Shown: positions 31,730-42,048 of the stretch, piece by piece
How positions within the stretch are numbered: the stretch's first letter is position 1
Layout of the letters: each line of letters begins with the position of its first letter
Assembly (NCBI GenBank): GCA_001599815.1
Contig: BCIA01000001.1
Span: 1,802,934-1,866,933, forward strand
Length of the DNA stretch: 64,000 bases
Reading direction: 5' to 3'
Origin: Furcasterigmium furcatum
Lineage: Eukaryota; Ascomycota; Sordariomycetes; Glomerellales; Plectosphaerellaceae
The notes under the pieces: model-generated
Told to the model about the DNA's origin: nothing
The model's database searches: none
What the model saw: only the letters and a program-made list of their open reading frames with translations
Position numbers and translations under genes: made by a program

Positions 31730-32786
31730 CTACTTTCGGAGAAAGCGCGAAAGGATACTCTTCTTCTTCTTTTTCTTCTCGCCGCCGCTCCCGTTGCTGT
31801 CGCCGTCGTCCTCGTCGTCCCCGTCCTCCTCGACGCCCCCCCTCTGCCGCTCCTTGTCGTGCTTGTCCATCTCCTCCTTGGTGTCCAGCTGGTGCGTGTT
31901 CTCGTCCATGACCTGCTGCGCGAAGGAGACGGTGTCGGTGCGCTTGGGAGGCGGCCTGCCGTCTTCGATCGCCTGGGGCTCCTCCTGGTGGATGAAGAGG
32001 TCCTTGACGGCGCCGGGCCCGAAGAGCCGGTCGTAGACGGCGAGCGTTGTCCCGAATTCCTTGGACGCGCCGACCTTGATGGCGTCGAGGAGCTGCAGGG
32101 CGTAGGTCTGGCAGTTGTTGGAGATGAGGTTGTACGCGGGCGTGGCGTCTCTGATGCTCTGGATGACAGATTCGCCTGCTCGCCGGGTCGCGTCGTCGTT
32201 GAAGGTCGTCTCGCCGACCTTGAATGTGCGCCACTCCTCACGGTTGACCTTCTCGTTCGTGTAGATGACGTGGAAGTTCTCGTCCTGGGGGCATCGTCAG
32301 CGCGTCCGAGTCTCTGCGTGAGAGAAGGGCTCAGGCCGAGACTCACCATCCACAGCTGGTGCGCGTAGTCGCCGACGAGCACGGCCCAGTGCTGCGTGGG
32401 ATCGGGGTACTTGTTGATCTTCTCGGTGATCATCTTGCCGAGGCCGGTCTCCTCGGCGAACCATTTACCGGCGAAGCCTCCGACGGGATGCCATCCGACC
32501 TCGACGGCGCGGGCCTCCCCGTCCATCCTGGGCTCGGTGACGGGGACGACGTTGGGCTGGTGCCCGAGGCCGGCGGCGCGCTTGAGGGCCATTTCGCCCT
32601 TGACGAGGTTCTTCTTGCTGGGTCATCGTGTCAGTGGAAGGCTCAGAAATGGCCCGCGAGGGTAGAATGGCGCGGCGCGTACAGAAACTCCGCCATGTCT
32701 TTCGTTTTGGCGGCGACCACATCACGCTTCCGCTCTCCCTCCTCCTGGCTCTTCCTCTCCTGTTCCTCGTCACGGTCTGATGCCAT
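31730..32786 (-). CDS. Predicted protein with permuted papain-like (PPPDE/LRAT-like) core
   Basis: Three minus-strand exons, 32786-32683, 32617-32347 and 32284-31730, with introns of 65 and 62 nt, join in phase to 309 residues. The start is charged (MASDRDEEQERKSQEEGERKR). The core has HWAVLVGDYAHQLW followed about 75 residues later by YNLISNNCQTYALQLLDAI. A His strand followed by an NC-Q helix is the order seen in permuted papain-like folds such as PPPDE and LRAT, which act on ubiquitin-like tags or lipids. The assignment to a superfamily rests on this pattern only. The C-terminus is acidic then Lys-rich (GGEKKKKKKSILSRFLRK). Other frames in exon 3 are also open, but only this one continues the domain. 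Confidence 0.72.
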
Positions 32787-33581
32787 GACTGCAATGAGAT
32801 GCGCACGACTCGCTAGATTGACGCGCTTTGGTTCGTTGAATTCCTCGAGTTCCTCAAGTCACGCAGCGGGAGGTTGAATGAACAATTGGGCGCGTCGAGG
32901 TGAGGCGGCTTTGCAGCCCAGCTGTGTCGCTGATCCACGAGCGAGTGACCTGAGTTGGACGAACGCACGTGTGGCGCCTCGGCGCGTTAACAATAAAAAG
33001 AAGTCGTCAGCTTATCGTTGGTTGGGCTGCGAATGAAAGTCGCCGCGCCCTGGGCTGAGCTGAGGCAGCCGATGCGCCGAAACCATCCAAGGATCACACA
33101 TAGGACTTTAGCACAGTCGGACTAGGTTTTCCATTCGCAGTGTCTCATGGCTGAGGCTGCTGAACTGCGAATCAGGTATTATCTCGGGAATGTTCCGAAC
33201 GTCCAAGGAGTCAACGCACCACCATTGACCCTGCCCGCTTGCTGACGACGACTTGTCGTCGCAAAGCCCCTGAGCGATTGCTTAGACTACCTAGGTAGGG
33301 ATATTCCGGATCCACCACCTCTGCCGAGAGACAGATGCAGATGCCGTACTAGTAATTGTCTTCTTGTTGGTGATCATCCACTGCCGAAATGGTGGTAGCA
33401 GTAGTGAGCGAAGCCCCTGGAGCGGCTGGCTTTGGCGGGGTTCAAGAGAAGTTGCGGGGTCAATGTGTTGGACTCAGGGCGGCCCGGGGCTGAGGATGAG
33501 GATGAGTGCCAGACCATCAATCATCATGTCAGTGTCTCTTGGCTCTTGGCTTCTGGCGTCAAAAGCAGCAGCGCCTAATTG
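32787..33581. other. No supported gene
   Basis: About 0.8 kb between a divergent gene and the interrupted gene. No coding or RNA feature recognised. Confidence 0.4.
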
Positions 33582-34251
33582 ATGGCCGCAATGATTCCTG
33601 CTTCAACACCTTTCTCTTCTCCGCGGGAGCAGTCGTCCTGATGGCTTCTTCTGCTCCACCACTGTCGATACCGGCACCGCCGCCACCTCCGACGCCCCGG
33701 CCGGCGCTCCCCTCCTCGATAGCATTCTCCTCGCCGGTGCAGATGGCGTGGCATCGCCATGGACCTACTCCGAGGACGAGTTTGTGTCTCTGTGGACGCA
33801 GATCTATGAATTACTCGCCGTTATCGGGTATTTCGACAAGGACGACATCATCTACCCGCCCGCGGATACGGGTCGCCATGTGCTGGACCGCGCCCGGCTG
33901 CAGCAGCACTTTAACATGAGCGACCGGGTAGTCTCGCTGCTGGAGAGGCTGCCGTATCCTAAACCTGAGCCGGGTGGCCTTCCGCAGCAGGGGGAGTGGG
34001 AGTTCTTCGAAGAGTGTACGCCTTTCGACTACCTCAATATGGCCGTCGTGCCGAACGTCATGGCCCACACGATGCGGACGGCGTACGGCTAGCCCGGCAG
34101 TTTTAGGCGGGAGGATTGGCTCAGAGACAGGGAACGGATCTGTCGCTCAGCCTCTGACCTGAAAGATCGCATGGGAAGTCACTGGGAGACGCGAGAACAT
34201 GTTAGGCTCTGGAGAGAGGACCCGACGCAGATACCTCCGCTCGAGTTGTAG
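33582..34251 (+). pseudogene. Interrupted gene of unknown function (frame break and in-frame TAG)
   Basis: I do not recognise the family. The main frame runs from 33595 and encodes a protein-like sequence (PLLDSILLAGADG, SPWTYSEDEFVSLWTQIYELL, YPPADTGRHVLDR, DRVVSLLERLPYPKP) up to a TAG at 34090-34092. The same frame stays open for 52 more codons after it, with protein-like composition rich in Trp, Arg and Glu (FRREDWLRDRERI), ending in TAG at 34249-34251. It lacks an ATG: the nearest upstream ATGs (33582, 33591) are in another frame and stop at 33639. A missed 5' exon could replace the first break, but I see no usable intron over the internal TAG. A decayed gene is the simplest reading. Sequencing error and stop-codon readthrough are the alternatives. 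Confidence 0.5.
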
Positions 34252-34849
34252 TAGAAAGTAGTCTAGTAGTGGCCCGTTCCAGGCGGCAGTCGACGTGGAG
34301 CCGCGCCAGCAACTGCCCTGCGGGACGAGTTGGTGCACGTGATTAGTAACCCGACGCCTTCCAACGACAACCCCATGAGGACTCCCTGAACACTCACCCT
34401 GCTGCCTCACCACCAACCACCACCTCAACCTCGCCATTTGATCATGCGCAACGGCACTTGACTATCGCGATTTCTCCGATGTGGACCGTGCGCCATGAAT
34501 GCGCTCATTCTCACAAGACTTTCGACTCCTTGGATCGAACATCAACAGCTGGACCTCATCTCACCAACACGACCAGAACTTGATCATCGACGGGGCAGTG
34601 ATGCCTTCACCGGACACCAGAAACTCCGCAGCTGAGGTCACACCGAATTACTAGAGCTCATGATCGTTCATTCAATTTCGTTGGAGAGCCGGGACTTCCT
34701 TCCAAGACCAATACCTTCAAGTCAATACCCGCCAAAACGCCGCACGCCACCAGTCGATACCCTGCCGATGGGCTCAACAAGTCCCAATTATTCAATCACC
34801 TAGCCCGTCCGCACGGGTCCGAAAGTCTACAAAACCTGTTGCCGCCCTC
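34252..34849. other. Convergent intergenic region, nothing recognised
   Basis: Lies between the end of the interrupted gene and the stop codon of the small acidic gene. No supported feature. Confidence 0.4.
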
Positions 34850-35225
34850 TCACTCACTCCGTCGGCCTTCCCGGCCGCCCAGCTGCGCCCGCGCGATGTG
34901 CGCCAAGGCCTCTTCAACTGGAGACAGTTAACGTCAACCTGACGCGGAACGCTGGAGTGGGGCATTTACCTTGAGAGTTCATCTTGGATCTACCAGCGAT
35001 GTACCACGCGTCGCTGACCTTATCTTCGACACGCTCATCACCGTGGCACGGGCAGAACTCGACGTCTGTTGCGAGCGGGGAAAGGTCTGGCGTGGAGAGC
35101 CGGGAGATCTGGGGTGCCAGGGGCGGCGAAGGGACTGCGGGCAGAATCTCCCACTCCGAGGCGATGTCTCCTGCCGTGGAGGCGTCCTCGCTGAAGGACC
35201 AGGAGCCGAGCGACTCGAGATCCAT
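34850..35225 (-). CDS. Small acidic protein of unknown function (107 residues)
   Basis: I do not recognise it. Exons 35225-34970 and 34917-34850 are joined by a 52-nt intron (GTAAAT..CTCCAG, branch-like GTTAACT) and the phase fits exactly. The N-terminus MDLESLGSWSFSEDAS is acidic and Ser-rich, with a DIASEWEIL segment, then a Pro-rich linker, CPCHGDERVEDKVSDAWYIAGRSKMNSQ, and after the splice a predicted helix VEEALAHIARAQLGG. No signal peptide or membrane helix. Skipping the splice replaces the C-terminal helix with unrelated residues. The frame remains open upstream to about 35669, so an earlier start is possible, but the sequence there looks non-coding. Confidence 0.55.
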
Positions 35226-37277
35226 GGCTAGGACCTGGTCTCGCTCATGGATTCGCGACTCACGACGACGAGGGTAGCTCTCCGGAGCTGCTCCAGAGGA
35301 GCGAGCCACATTCTGGTGCTCGAAGCCGTCAGGCCTGGGGTGGAGGACTTGCGGGGCTCGATGGCCGCGTCGCTCGTGGTGCCAGTCTGGCTGCCATGCA
35401 ACCTCGATTCGGCACCCCCAGTCTCGAGGATGATCCGATCGCGGTTTCTGAACTGCATTACCATGTAAAGTCATTTGAGGCATGACAGCATGGCTGGGTT
35501 GGCTGCGGCGCGGGCGAGGGACGGTGGTCCTACTGACGCCGGCTGGCGACGACGCCGCCGACTTTTTCTGACGGGTGGTGGACTTGCCAGGAATCTTCCT
35601 GGTGTAATCCCGATCATGAAAAGCCGTTGCGTGAGGCCAGTCACCTCCTTGGACGATGCTTGGCATCATGGTGGCCGCGGGCAGTGTGAGATGGGGGAAG
35701 AACGTCTGATAGGGGTATGTGAGTGCTCCTGGACACCGGCAAGGGGTCTTGGGGATGGAAAAGGGGCTTGGTTGAAAATTGGCGGCTCTTCTGATGATAA
35801 CGAAGAGGAAGGAGAAGAAGGAGGGAAGGTATCAGAAAAGCATGACAGCGGGGGGTGCTGCGCTTTATGTGGTGAGTCCTCGAGGACGACCAACCCCTCA
35901 CTGACCAATCAGAGGCCGAGGTGTGCCGTACCCCCCGGTCCTTTCCTCGACGACATCCCGTCCTCCACGTCCTTTCCCCCCCATCACCCTCCTTCAGCCA
36001 TTGCTTTTGAACTTCCGGCCACCAACGTCGCAGTTGTCGTTTTTCCGGGGCGTGGAAGCCCCCAGGATCGCCAAAACGGCTTGGCGCAATATCACAGTGC
36101 TCGAACGAGGTCCAGGGACCCCCCCGACCCCGAGATCATGAACAGGCGGCCATGTTGCCTCGGATCGAGGATTTACAGATCAAGACCACTGGGAAACATT
36201 TCCCTGGGGTCGTCTGAACCTGTCATCAATTGGTGTTCACCGTCGCTCGCCTGCATCCCGTCGTGACGCTGTCCAGGACGACGACCAGGCTGAGGTGTCG
36301 CCAGGTCACGCATACGAGCACCCTTTCCATTGGAATCGGCTTTTTGACAGGATGCACTCGATCGGAAAGACGTTCATATCGGTTACTTGTCCTGTTCTTG
36401 CTGTTCGGTGTCACCAGTGTGAACATCGGGCCCTGCCCCCGTCCACCAGCAACAGGTCGGCCAACCCCGGATGCCATGGCTCTGCGATGACTTAATATGA
36501 GGTATTCACCTCCAAAAGAGTTCTGCCATTGTTCTGGAGCATTTGGTAATGGAAATTCTGGAAATGAAAACCTCTCTGGATGCGATGCTGAGGCATAGAT
36601 CGCCCCTTGGCCTGGATTTGGCCTGGGTTGGCCTTGCCCTTCTGGGGAAGGTTTAATGCGGCGAATCTAATCCACGACATGCCCTTAAACATGTAGACCC
36701 CGGAAATTTTCGTTTGATATCACCATACACCGAGGCAGGTTGAATCGGGGCATGGCCAGTTGAGGTCCCAAGATGGTGGACATTGGTGGTCGTGTAAGAC
36801 GGCCGACGGCGACCGGCTGCAGCCACGGGACGGGGGAGACCTTCGGCGACGCCGAGCACTAAAGTCGAAAAACATGAAATAAAAGCAAGTTTGAATCCTC
36901 TTCAAACGGCCAACATACGAAATTCAAGTTGATGCAGCGAAGAGCCAATCTCAAAGTCTCTTGGATGAGGTGAGGTCGTTGTCAAGGGGGCTCACGTGAT
37001 TTACGGCAGCAATCGAGCAGGCGCCCACCCTTCCACCTCCCCCTGGTGCATCCAGCCTATTCCAGAAGTGGCCTGGCGCCAAATTGGGGTGGCTGCGACA
37101 ATGGATGAATCGCTCTCGACCTCCAACAGCTTTTCGCGTCCGTCAATCAATCAGCCAACATCACCAGCTGCCAACCTCCTGCGCGCGGCACCAATACGGC
37201 CACAAACGCACAACCGCGCGATTGACATCCGGGACACTCCGAAAGTTACGAAACGAGCTCGACCGCAGATCGTCGCG
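35226..37277. other. Two-kilobase gene-poor stretch upstream of BuGZ
   Basis: Long plus-strand frames near 35475-36266 look like low-complexity non-coding sequence. No transposon, tRNA or repeat unit was recognised. A frame open from 37104 runs in phase into the BuGZ start and could extend that protein by 58 residues, but the internal ATG matches the family. Confidence 0.4.
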
Positions 37278-38372
37278 ATGGGCAAGAAGCGCACCCACGC
37301 GAGCGTCGAGGACATCCTCGAGCGCCCCTGGTGCTACTACTGTTAGTCTCGCGATGATGATGGCATTGGCGCGGAACGGCACTGACAACCCACAGGCGAG
37401 CGTGACTTTGAGGATCTCAAGCTTCTCATCTCCCACCAGAAAGCCAAGCACTTCAAGTGCGACCGATGCGGCCGCCGTCTGAACACGGCCGGAGGTATGC
37501 TCCCACGTAATCGCCCGAAGGGCCACACGAGCTGACCATCGCTTCCTCCTCTTAGGCCTCGCCGTGCACCTGAACCAGGTCCATAAAGAAACGCTCAACC
37601 AGGTCGAGAATGCGCTGCCGAACCGCCAGGGCCTCGATGTCGAGATCTTCGGCATGGAGGGTATCCCGCAGGAGATCCTCGAGCAGCACCGAAACCGAAT
37701 CGTGCAGAACTTCTACCAGGCCCAGGAGGACCGGAGGATCGCGACAGGAAACCCGATCCCCGGGCAGGGGAAGCCGCCGAGGAAGAAGGTCAAGATCGAG
37801 AACACGGAGGACCTCAAGGCGCGGTTCGCGGAGCATCGGGCCAAGGTTGCGGCCGCAAAGGCCGCGGGAACAACTCTCAGCCCCGCCGCTGCGCCGCCGC
37901 CGTCGAGCGCAAGTCCCGGAGCCTTTGTGAGTTGAACGCCACCCCGACCGATGAACTATTGATGCTGACCAGCTTCCAGAACAACTCCCCGTACCCTCCC
38001 CCGCAAGCGCCGTACGCCGGCCCTCCCCCCGGTGCGCAGCAGTTCCCGCAACAAGGGTACGGCTACTCGGCCTCGTCGCTGCCCACACGGCCTACTGGCG
38101 CTCCGGGAGCCCCGGCTGGCCTACCGCAGCGGCCCGATGCAGCGGGCGGCTACTACGAAGCCCCGGGAGCCGCGGCCGGCGACGAGATCGACCAGCTCAT
38201 CCGGATGGCCGAGTCGGGCATCAAGCCTGCGAAGAAACCGGAAGAGGACGCTGGGGCCGGAGAGAAGAAGGCCAAGAAGGGCGCCAGGATGGTCTATGCG
38301 GACGAAAACTTCAGCCCCGAGGAGGCCATGGCGCGGCTACCGCGGTATGCGTTTGTGCCGCCTGCATTATAG
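37278..38372 (+). CDS. BuGZ (ZNF207) orthologue, Bub3-binding zinc-finger protein
   Basis: BuGZ binds Bub3 and microtubules to aid kinetochore loading and spindle formation, and also acts in splicing. Exons 37278-37341, 37396-37494, 37556-37926 and 37980-38372, with introns of 54, 61 and 53 nt, give 308 residues. Two N-terminal zinc fingers are complete only after splicing: C19-C22-H35-H40 and C43-C46-H59-H64, followed by VHKETLNQV and EIFGMEGIP, hallmarks of the family. The middle is Pro/Gly/Tyr-rich and likely disordered (PYPPPQAPYAGPPPG). The C-terminus (residues 279-308) ends with ADENFSPEEAMARLPRYAF, close to the GLEBS-type Bub3-binding motif of animal BuGZ. Confidence 0.9.
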
Positions 38373-38802
38373 ATGTGAGCGACAAGATGCGACACGGGAA
38401 TGGACGATCCAGGGGCAACAGATGTTCAGCACGGCCGGGGAACGCCATAGATTCACGACCAGCGGTGCCCATGGTTGGCTTGGCGCCCGCCATTGTACCA
38501 AAATATGATTTCAGTAGGGGAATATTACGGCTTCTGATACCCAAAAAGCTGATGGCTCAATCCCAGTGACGACCACTCTCTCTGTCAATTCTAAAAAGGC
38601 GCAGCGGCTTTGGCCCTTACTTATGCAGGTCGACTAACATGGCCTAGACCCACGACTTCGCCCACTGAAATCAGGCTGTGGCAGTACGTGATCACATTCC
38701 CTGCCGTGCGACGACGCTGGTGACAAAACCTCGGGCTTCCCGGCACTGACTGGTTCTGAACTGTCCTCCAGCTCGACGCCGTCTAATCGAGAGTTGTCGG
38801 CC
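38373..38802. other. Intergenic between BuGZ and the HET gene
   Basis: 430 bp with no recognised feature. Confidence 0.4.
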
Positions 38803-40628
38803 ATGTGGTTCCTGGACACAGAAACCCACCAGCTGCGTCAGGCCGTGGACTCACGAGCCCGCATCGGGAGCCGTCGATATGCCATCCTCTCACACACTGG
38901 GGCGATGGCGAAGTCCTGTTCCAGGACATGGAAGACCTAGAGGGAGCGCGAAAGAAGGCCGGATGGGGCAAAATCGAGGCGACGTGCCGCATCGCGAAGC
39001 GCAAGTTCAGACACGCCTGGGTAGACACCTGTTGCATCGACAAGAGGAGTAGCGCCGAGCTCAGCGAGGCCATCAACTCCATGTTCGCCTGGTACAGAGA
39101 CTCGACTGTCTGTTACGTATTCCTCGAAGATTTGGATCCGCTGCCCCCGGGTCAGACGAGCGCCGAGCAGCGAGCGTATCTCGGCAAGCAGTTACCCAAG
39201 TGCCGATGGTTCACGCGGGGATGGACGCTCCAGGAGCTGATCGCGCCTCGTGTCGTGGAGTTCTTCGACAAGGAATGGAATTTCATCGGCACCAAGTCAG
39301 ACCTGGAGGATATTCTATCCAGCATCACGAACGTCGATGTGGCTATCCTGAGGGATAGCACGGTCCTGTCCTCGGTCCCGGTCGCGCGTCGCATGTCCTG
39401 GGCGGCGGACCGACGAACGACCCGCATCGAGGACCGGGCGTATTGTCTACTGGGCCTCTTCGATGTCAACATGCCGCTCCTGTATGGCGAGGGATCCAAC
39501 GCGTTCGTCCGCTTGCAGGAGCACCTCGCAAACCAGATCAACGACCTGAGCCTCTTCGCGTGGCAGGTCGAGGTCAAGGAGTTTGCGAGGGAAGTGCCCA
39601 CATTCGGCGGCATATTCGCCGAGTCCCCCAAGGATTTCAGACACTGCGCGACTCTGAAACGGCATCACGACCGGTTCCAGCTGAAGAACGAGTTCACCAT
39701 CACCAACAACGGCCTCAAGATGGACGCCGTCGTCCGCAAGCTCCGCACCGGCTGGATGACGGGCTCCTCTGACGTTTCGGAGGCCGATTACCTGCTGTCC
39801 CTGGACTGCGTTGAGACGAGCGACAGGACGGAGAACGCGCCCAAGTGGCTCGCCATATGCCTCACCAAGGTCGGCAGCACGTTCGTCCGGCTGCGCCCGC
39901 ACAAGGTCTACGTCAGCTCCTCGCGGTCCGAATGGACGAAGCAAAGCGTGCGCTTCACCATGTACATCTGCCGCAGCCTTCCCGCCGCCGAAAGCGAGCG
40001 GATCGAGGCGTTCATCGGAGCGAAGATCCGGTTCGAGCTCGACGAAAGTGTGCAGAATATTATTTCCCAGGCCGCCGCTTTCCCACCCGACGCCGGGACG
40101 TTGTCTTCAAGCAGAGCCGAGACTGTCGTCTTCGATTGCCACGGGAAAGACAACTTCATCGGCGTGTTCCGACTCAGCCTTCTTAATGGCCACAGGGTCG
40201 CTGTCATCTGCGGGATGCAGTGGAATGGGCAGGCCTGCGAGCCCTGGGTTGCGGTCTACGGGACCCTGTTGAACCCGAGGGAGAGCGAGTCGACATTCAT
40301 TGACGCCGCATATCCCGCCTCGTCTCCCCCGGACCTGGAGGAGATCAAGGACATGATGCTGTGCAACAACTCGGACAGCTCAGGGCTCTACCAGGTGGAG
40401 GAGTTGCCCCTATCGGTGTACGTGGCCGGATATGGATTGAGGGGATGGCCGACACTCGTATGTTGTCGCAAGATCCCGAGGTTGTCGAAGAGAGTTGAGC
40501 TCGAGCGAAACGGGACGAGTGATGGATCTCAACGGAACGGGACGAGTGGCGAGAACGCATTGGCGTCTCCCGATGAGAAGAACGTCTACGTGTACAAGCT
40601 CGGAATGGAGGACAGGGCATCTGTGTAA
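38803..40628 (+). pseudogene. HET-domain (heterokaryon incompatibility) gene with an N-terminal frameshift
   Basis: HET proteins trigger incompatibility cell death or related immunity-like responses after fusion of unlike hyphae. The family start, MWFLDTETHQLRQ, begins at 38803 and reads to AILSHT at 38895, then the frame changes: WGDGEVLFQDMEDL continues in the next frame from 38898. One base is missing at about 38896-38898 (CACACTGGGG). From there the frame is open to 40628 and has the other HET blocks: RHAWVDTCCIDKRSSAELSEAINSM, WYRDSTVCYVFLED, WFTRGWTLQELIAP, then RIEDRAYCLLGLF and MPLLYGEGSNAFVRLQ. The C-terminal half is variable, as usual. No intron explains the shift. It may be a true inactive allele or an assembly error. 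Confidence 0.8.
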
Positions 40629-42048
40629 TCCCGTTGAGCATAATGCCTCGAGGAGCATAGGATCCGTCTGCTGCACAACTTCCGGGTGCTTAGTCCCATC
40701 AAGCACAATATTCTTCAAAGCAGGAGTCTGCAGTACACTCACTGGTCATCGCGAGTTGAACCGGATATCGCCTTGTCAAGGCGCGGCTCCTTGCACCGCA
40801 TGGACCAGCCGTCCAGTCCTCGGAGCTTGCTGCTCCTGGTTTCCATTGGGAAGTGATGTTACATGGGACAGACAATCTGGCTGGTGGATGCAATCGGACG
40901 ACAGCGTTGTTTGCAGAGCTCGCGGCTAAATATAATCTCCCGGTCCTCACCTCACGCCATGACAGTCTCCAAGCCCCGCAGACCCGCGTTTCCCTTTCGT
41001 GGAAGATCCAATGTCGATCCACTACTATAAGGTGGGATCCATGGCTATAGAGGCCTGGTTGGACCTGGATGATGTTGGATCGGTGGGTGGCATGCTTGGG
41101 GTAAGATGGTTCTCTCCAACGCTTTTGTCGCGGCCTCTGTGATGGAGCTTCATCAGGGAATATATCCAGGAGATTTCCCTCAACAGGGAACCTTCTGCTC
41201 GTCCTGAGAGTCAAAATCGGTGTTCCTCCAGGAACTGTGGCTTCGGCCCAGGGGGATCGCCGGCAATACGCCACGCAACCCCTGGTCTCCGGGGGGCGCC
41301 GGCCAAGCCGGTACTTCATCGCCATCACTTATATTCCTGCCGTAGCGTGCGGGGGAGCTCGACGACCGCCCATGTCCCCTCCAAGGCCTCGCCCGCCATG
41401 ACCCGTCGTCCGGGGCGGAAAGGCCAGGCCCGCGATGATACCCTTTCCCTCGCCAGCCTCCCCTACCCCTCGCCGGTGATGGCAGCCGAGCTCTCGGCGT
41501 CAGGAGCTGCCATTTACCCGTTCGTCCCGGCTATGACGATCACCTTAGGCTACTCGCGGCACGCGGTCGAACCTGTCCCTTTTCCTGTCTACGTGCGGGA
41601 GCTCCCGGTACCTGAGCCCTCTGCCTGCCATTATTGGCTAGATGATGTTGCGTGGTTCGGGCCATCTGGCGCGGTGGCGGGGTAGAGTGATGGACTCACT
41701 ATACATCGCCAAGTCGACCGGACCAGCATTCGTGATGCCGTCATGTCCCATCGCACATTTTGCCTCATGCTCCCTCCGCTCCGCATCTGGCCTTCTGTCA
41801 ATGGCCGCGAGGAAGGTCGGGCAGGGTCATGAGGTTTCATTGAACCAGTCGAGGTCTGGTCTGACCTTGCATGATGTTATATAGCTGCTGTGCCCCTGAC
41901 ATGAAGCTTTCCCATCTCTGTCTGCTTTGCCGTCTATCCGATCGAGAAGCTCAGACGGAGCGCTTGAAAGCTGCCTGCTTGTTGATTTATTGTCTTGCGT
42001 TGGTCTACGATCACTCTGCACTGGCCGAAAGGCATCACCAAGGCGACA
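40629..42048. other. Upstream region of GH115 gene
   Basis: No supported gene. It contains GGCTAAA at 40924-40930 (XlnR-like) and TATATAG at 41878-41884, 165 nt before the GH115 start codon. Confidence 0.45.
41878..41884 (+). promoter_or_regulatory. TATA box of GH115 gene
   Basis: TATATAG lies 165 nt upstream of the start codon and is the only TATA-like element in the last few hundred bases. Confidence 0.4.

Noticed and set aside
31723..32592. 289-codon minus-strand frame as the papain-like gene product
   Set aside because: After QLWM it reads into the intron and a shifted frame; the spliced model continues the domain.
35475..36266. 263-codon plus-strand frame
   Set aside because: Low-complexity, no motifs, overlaps other random frames; looks non-coding.
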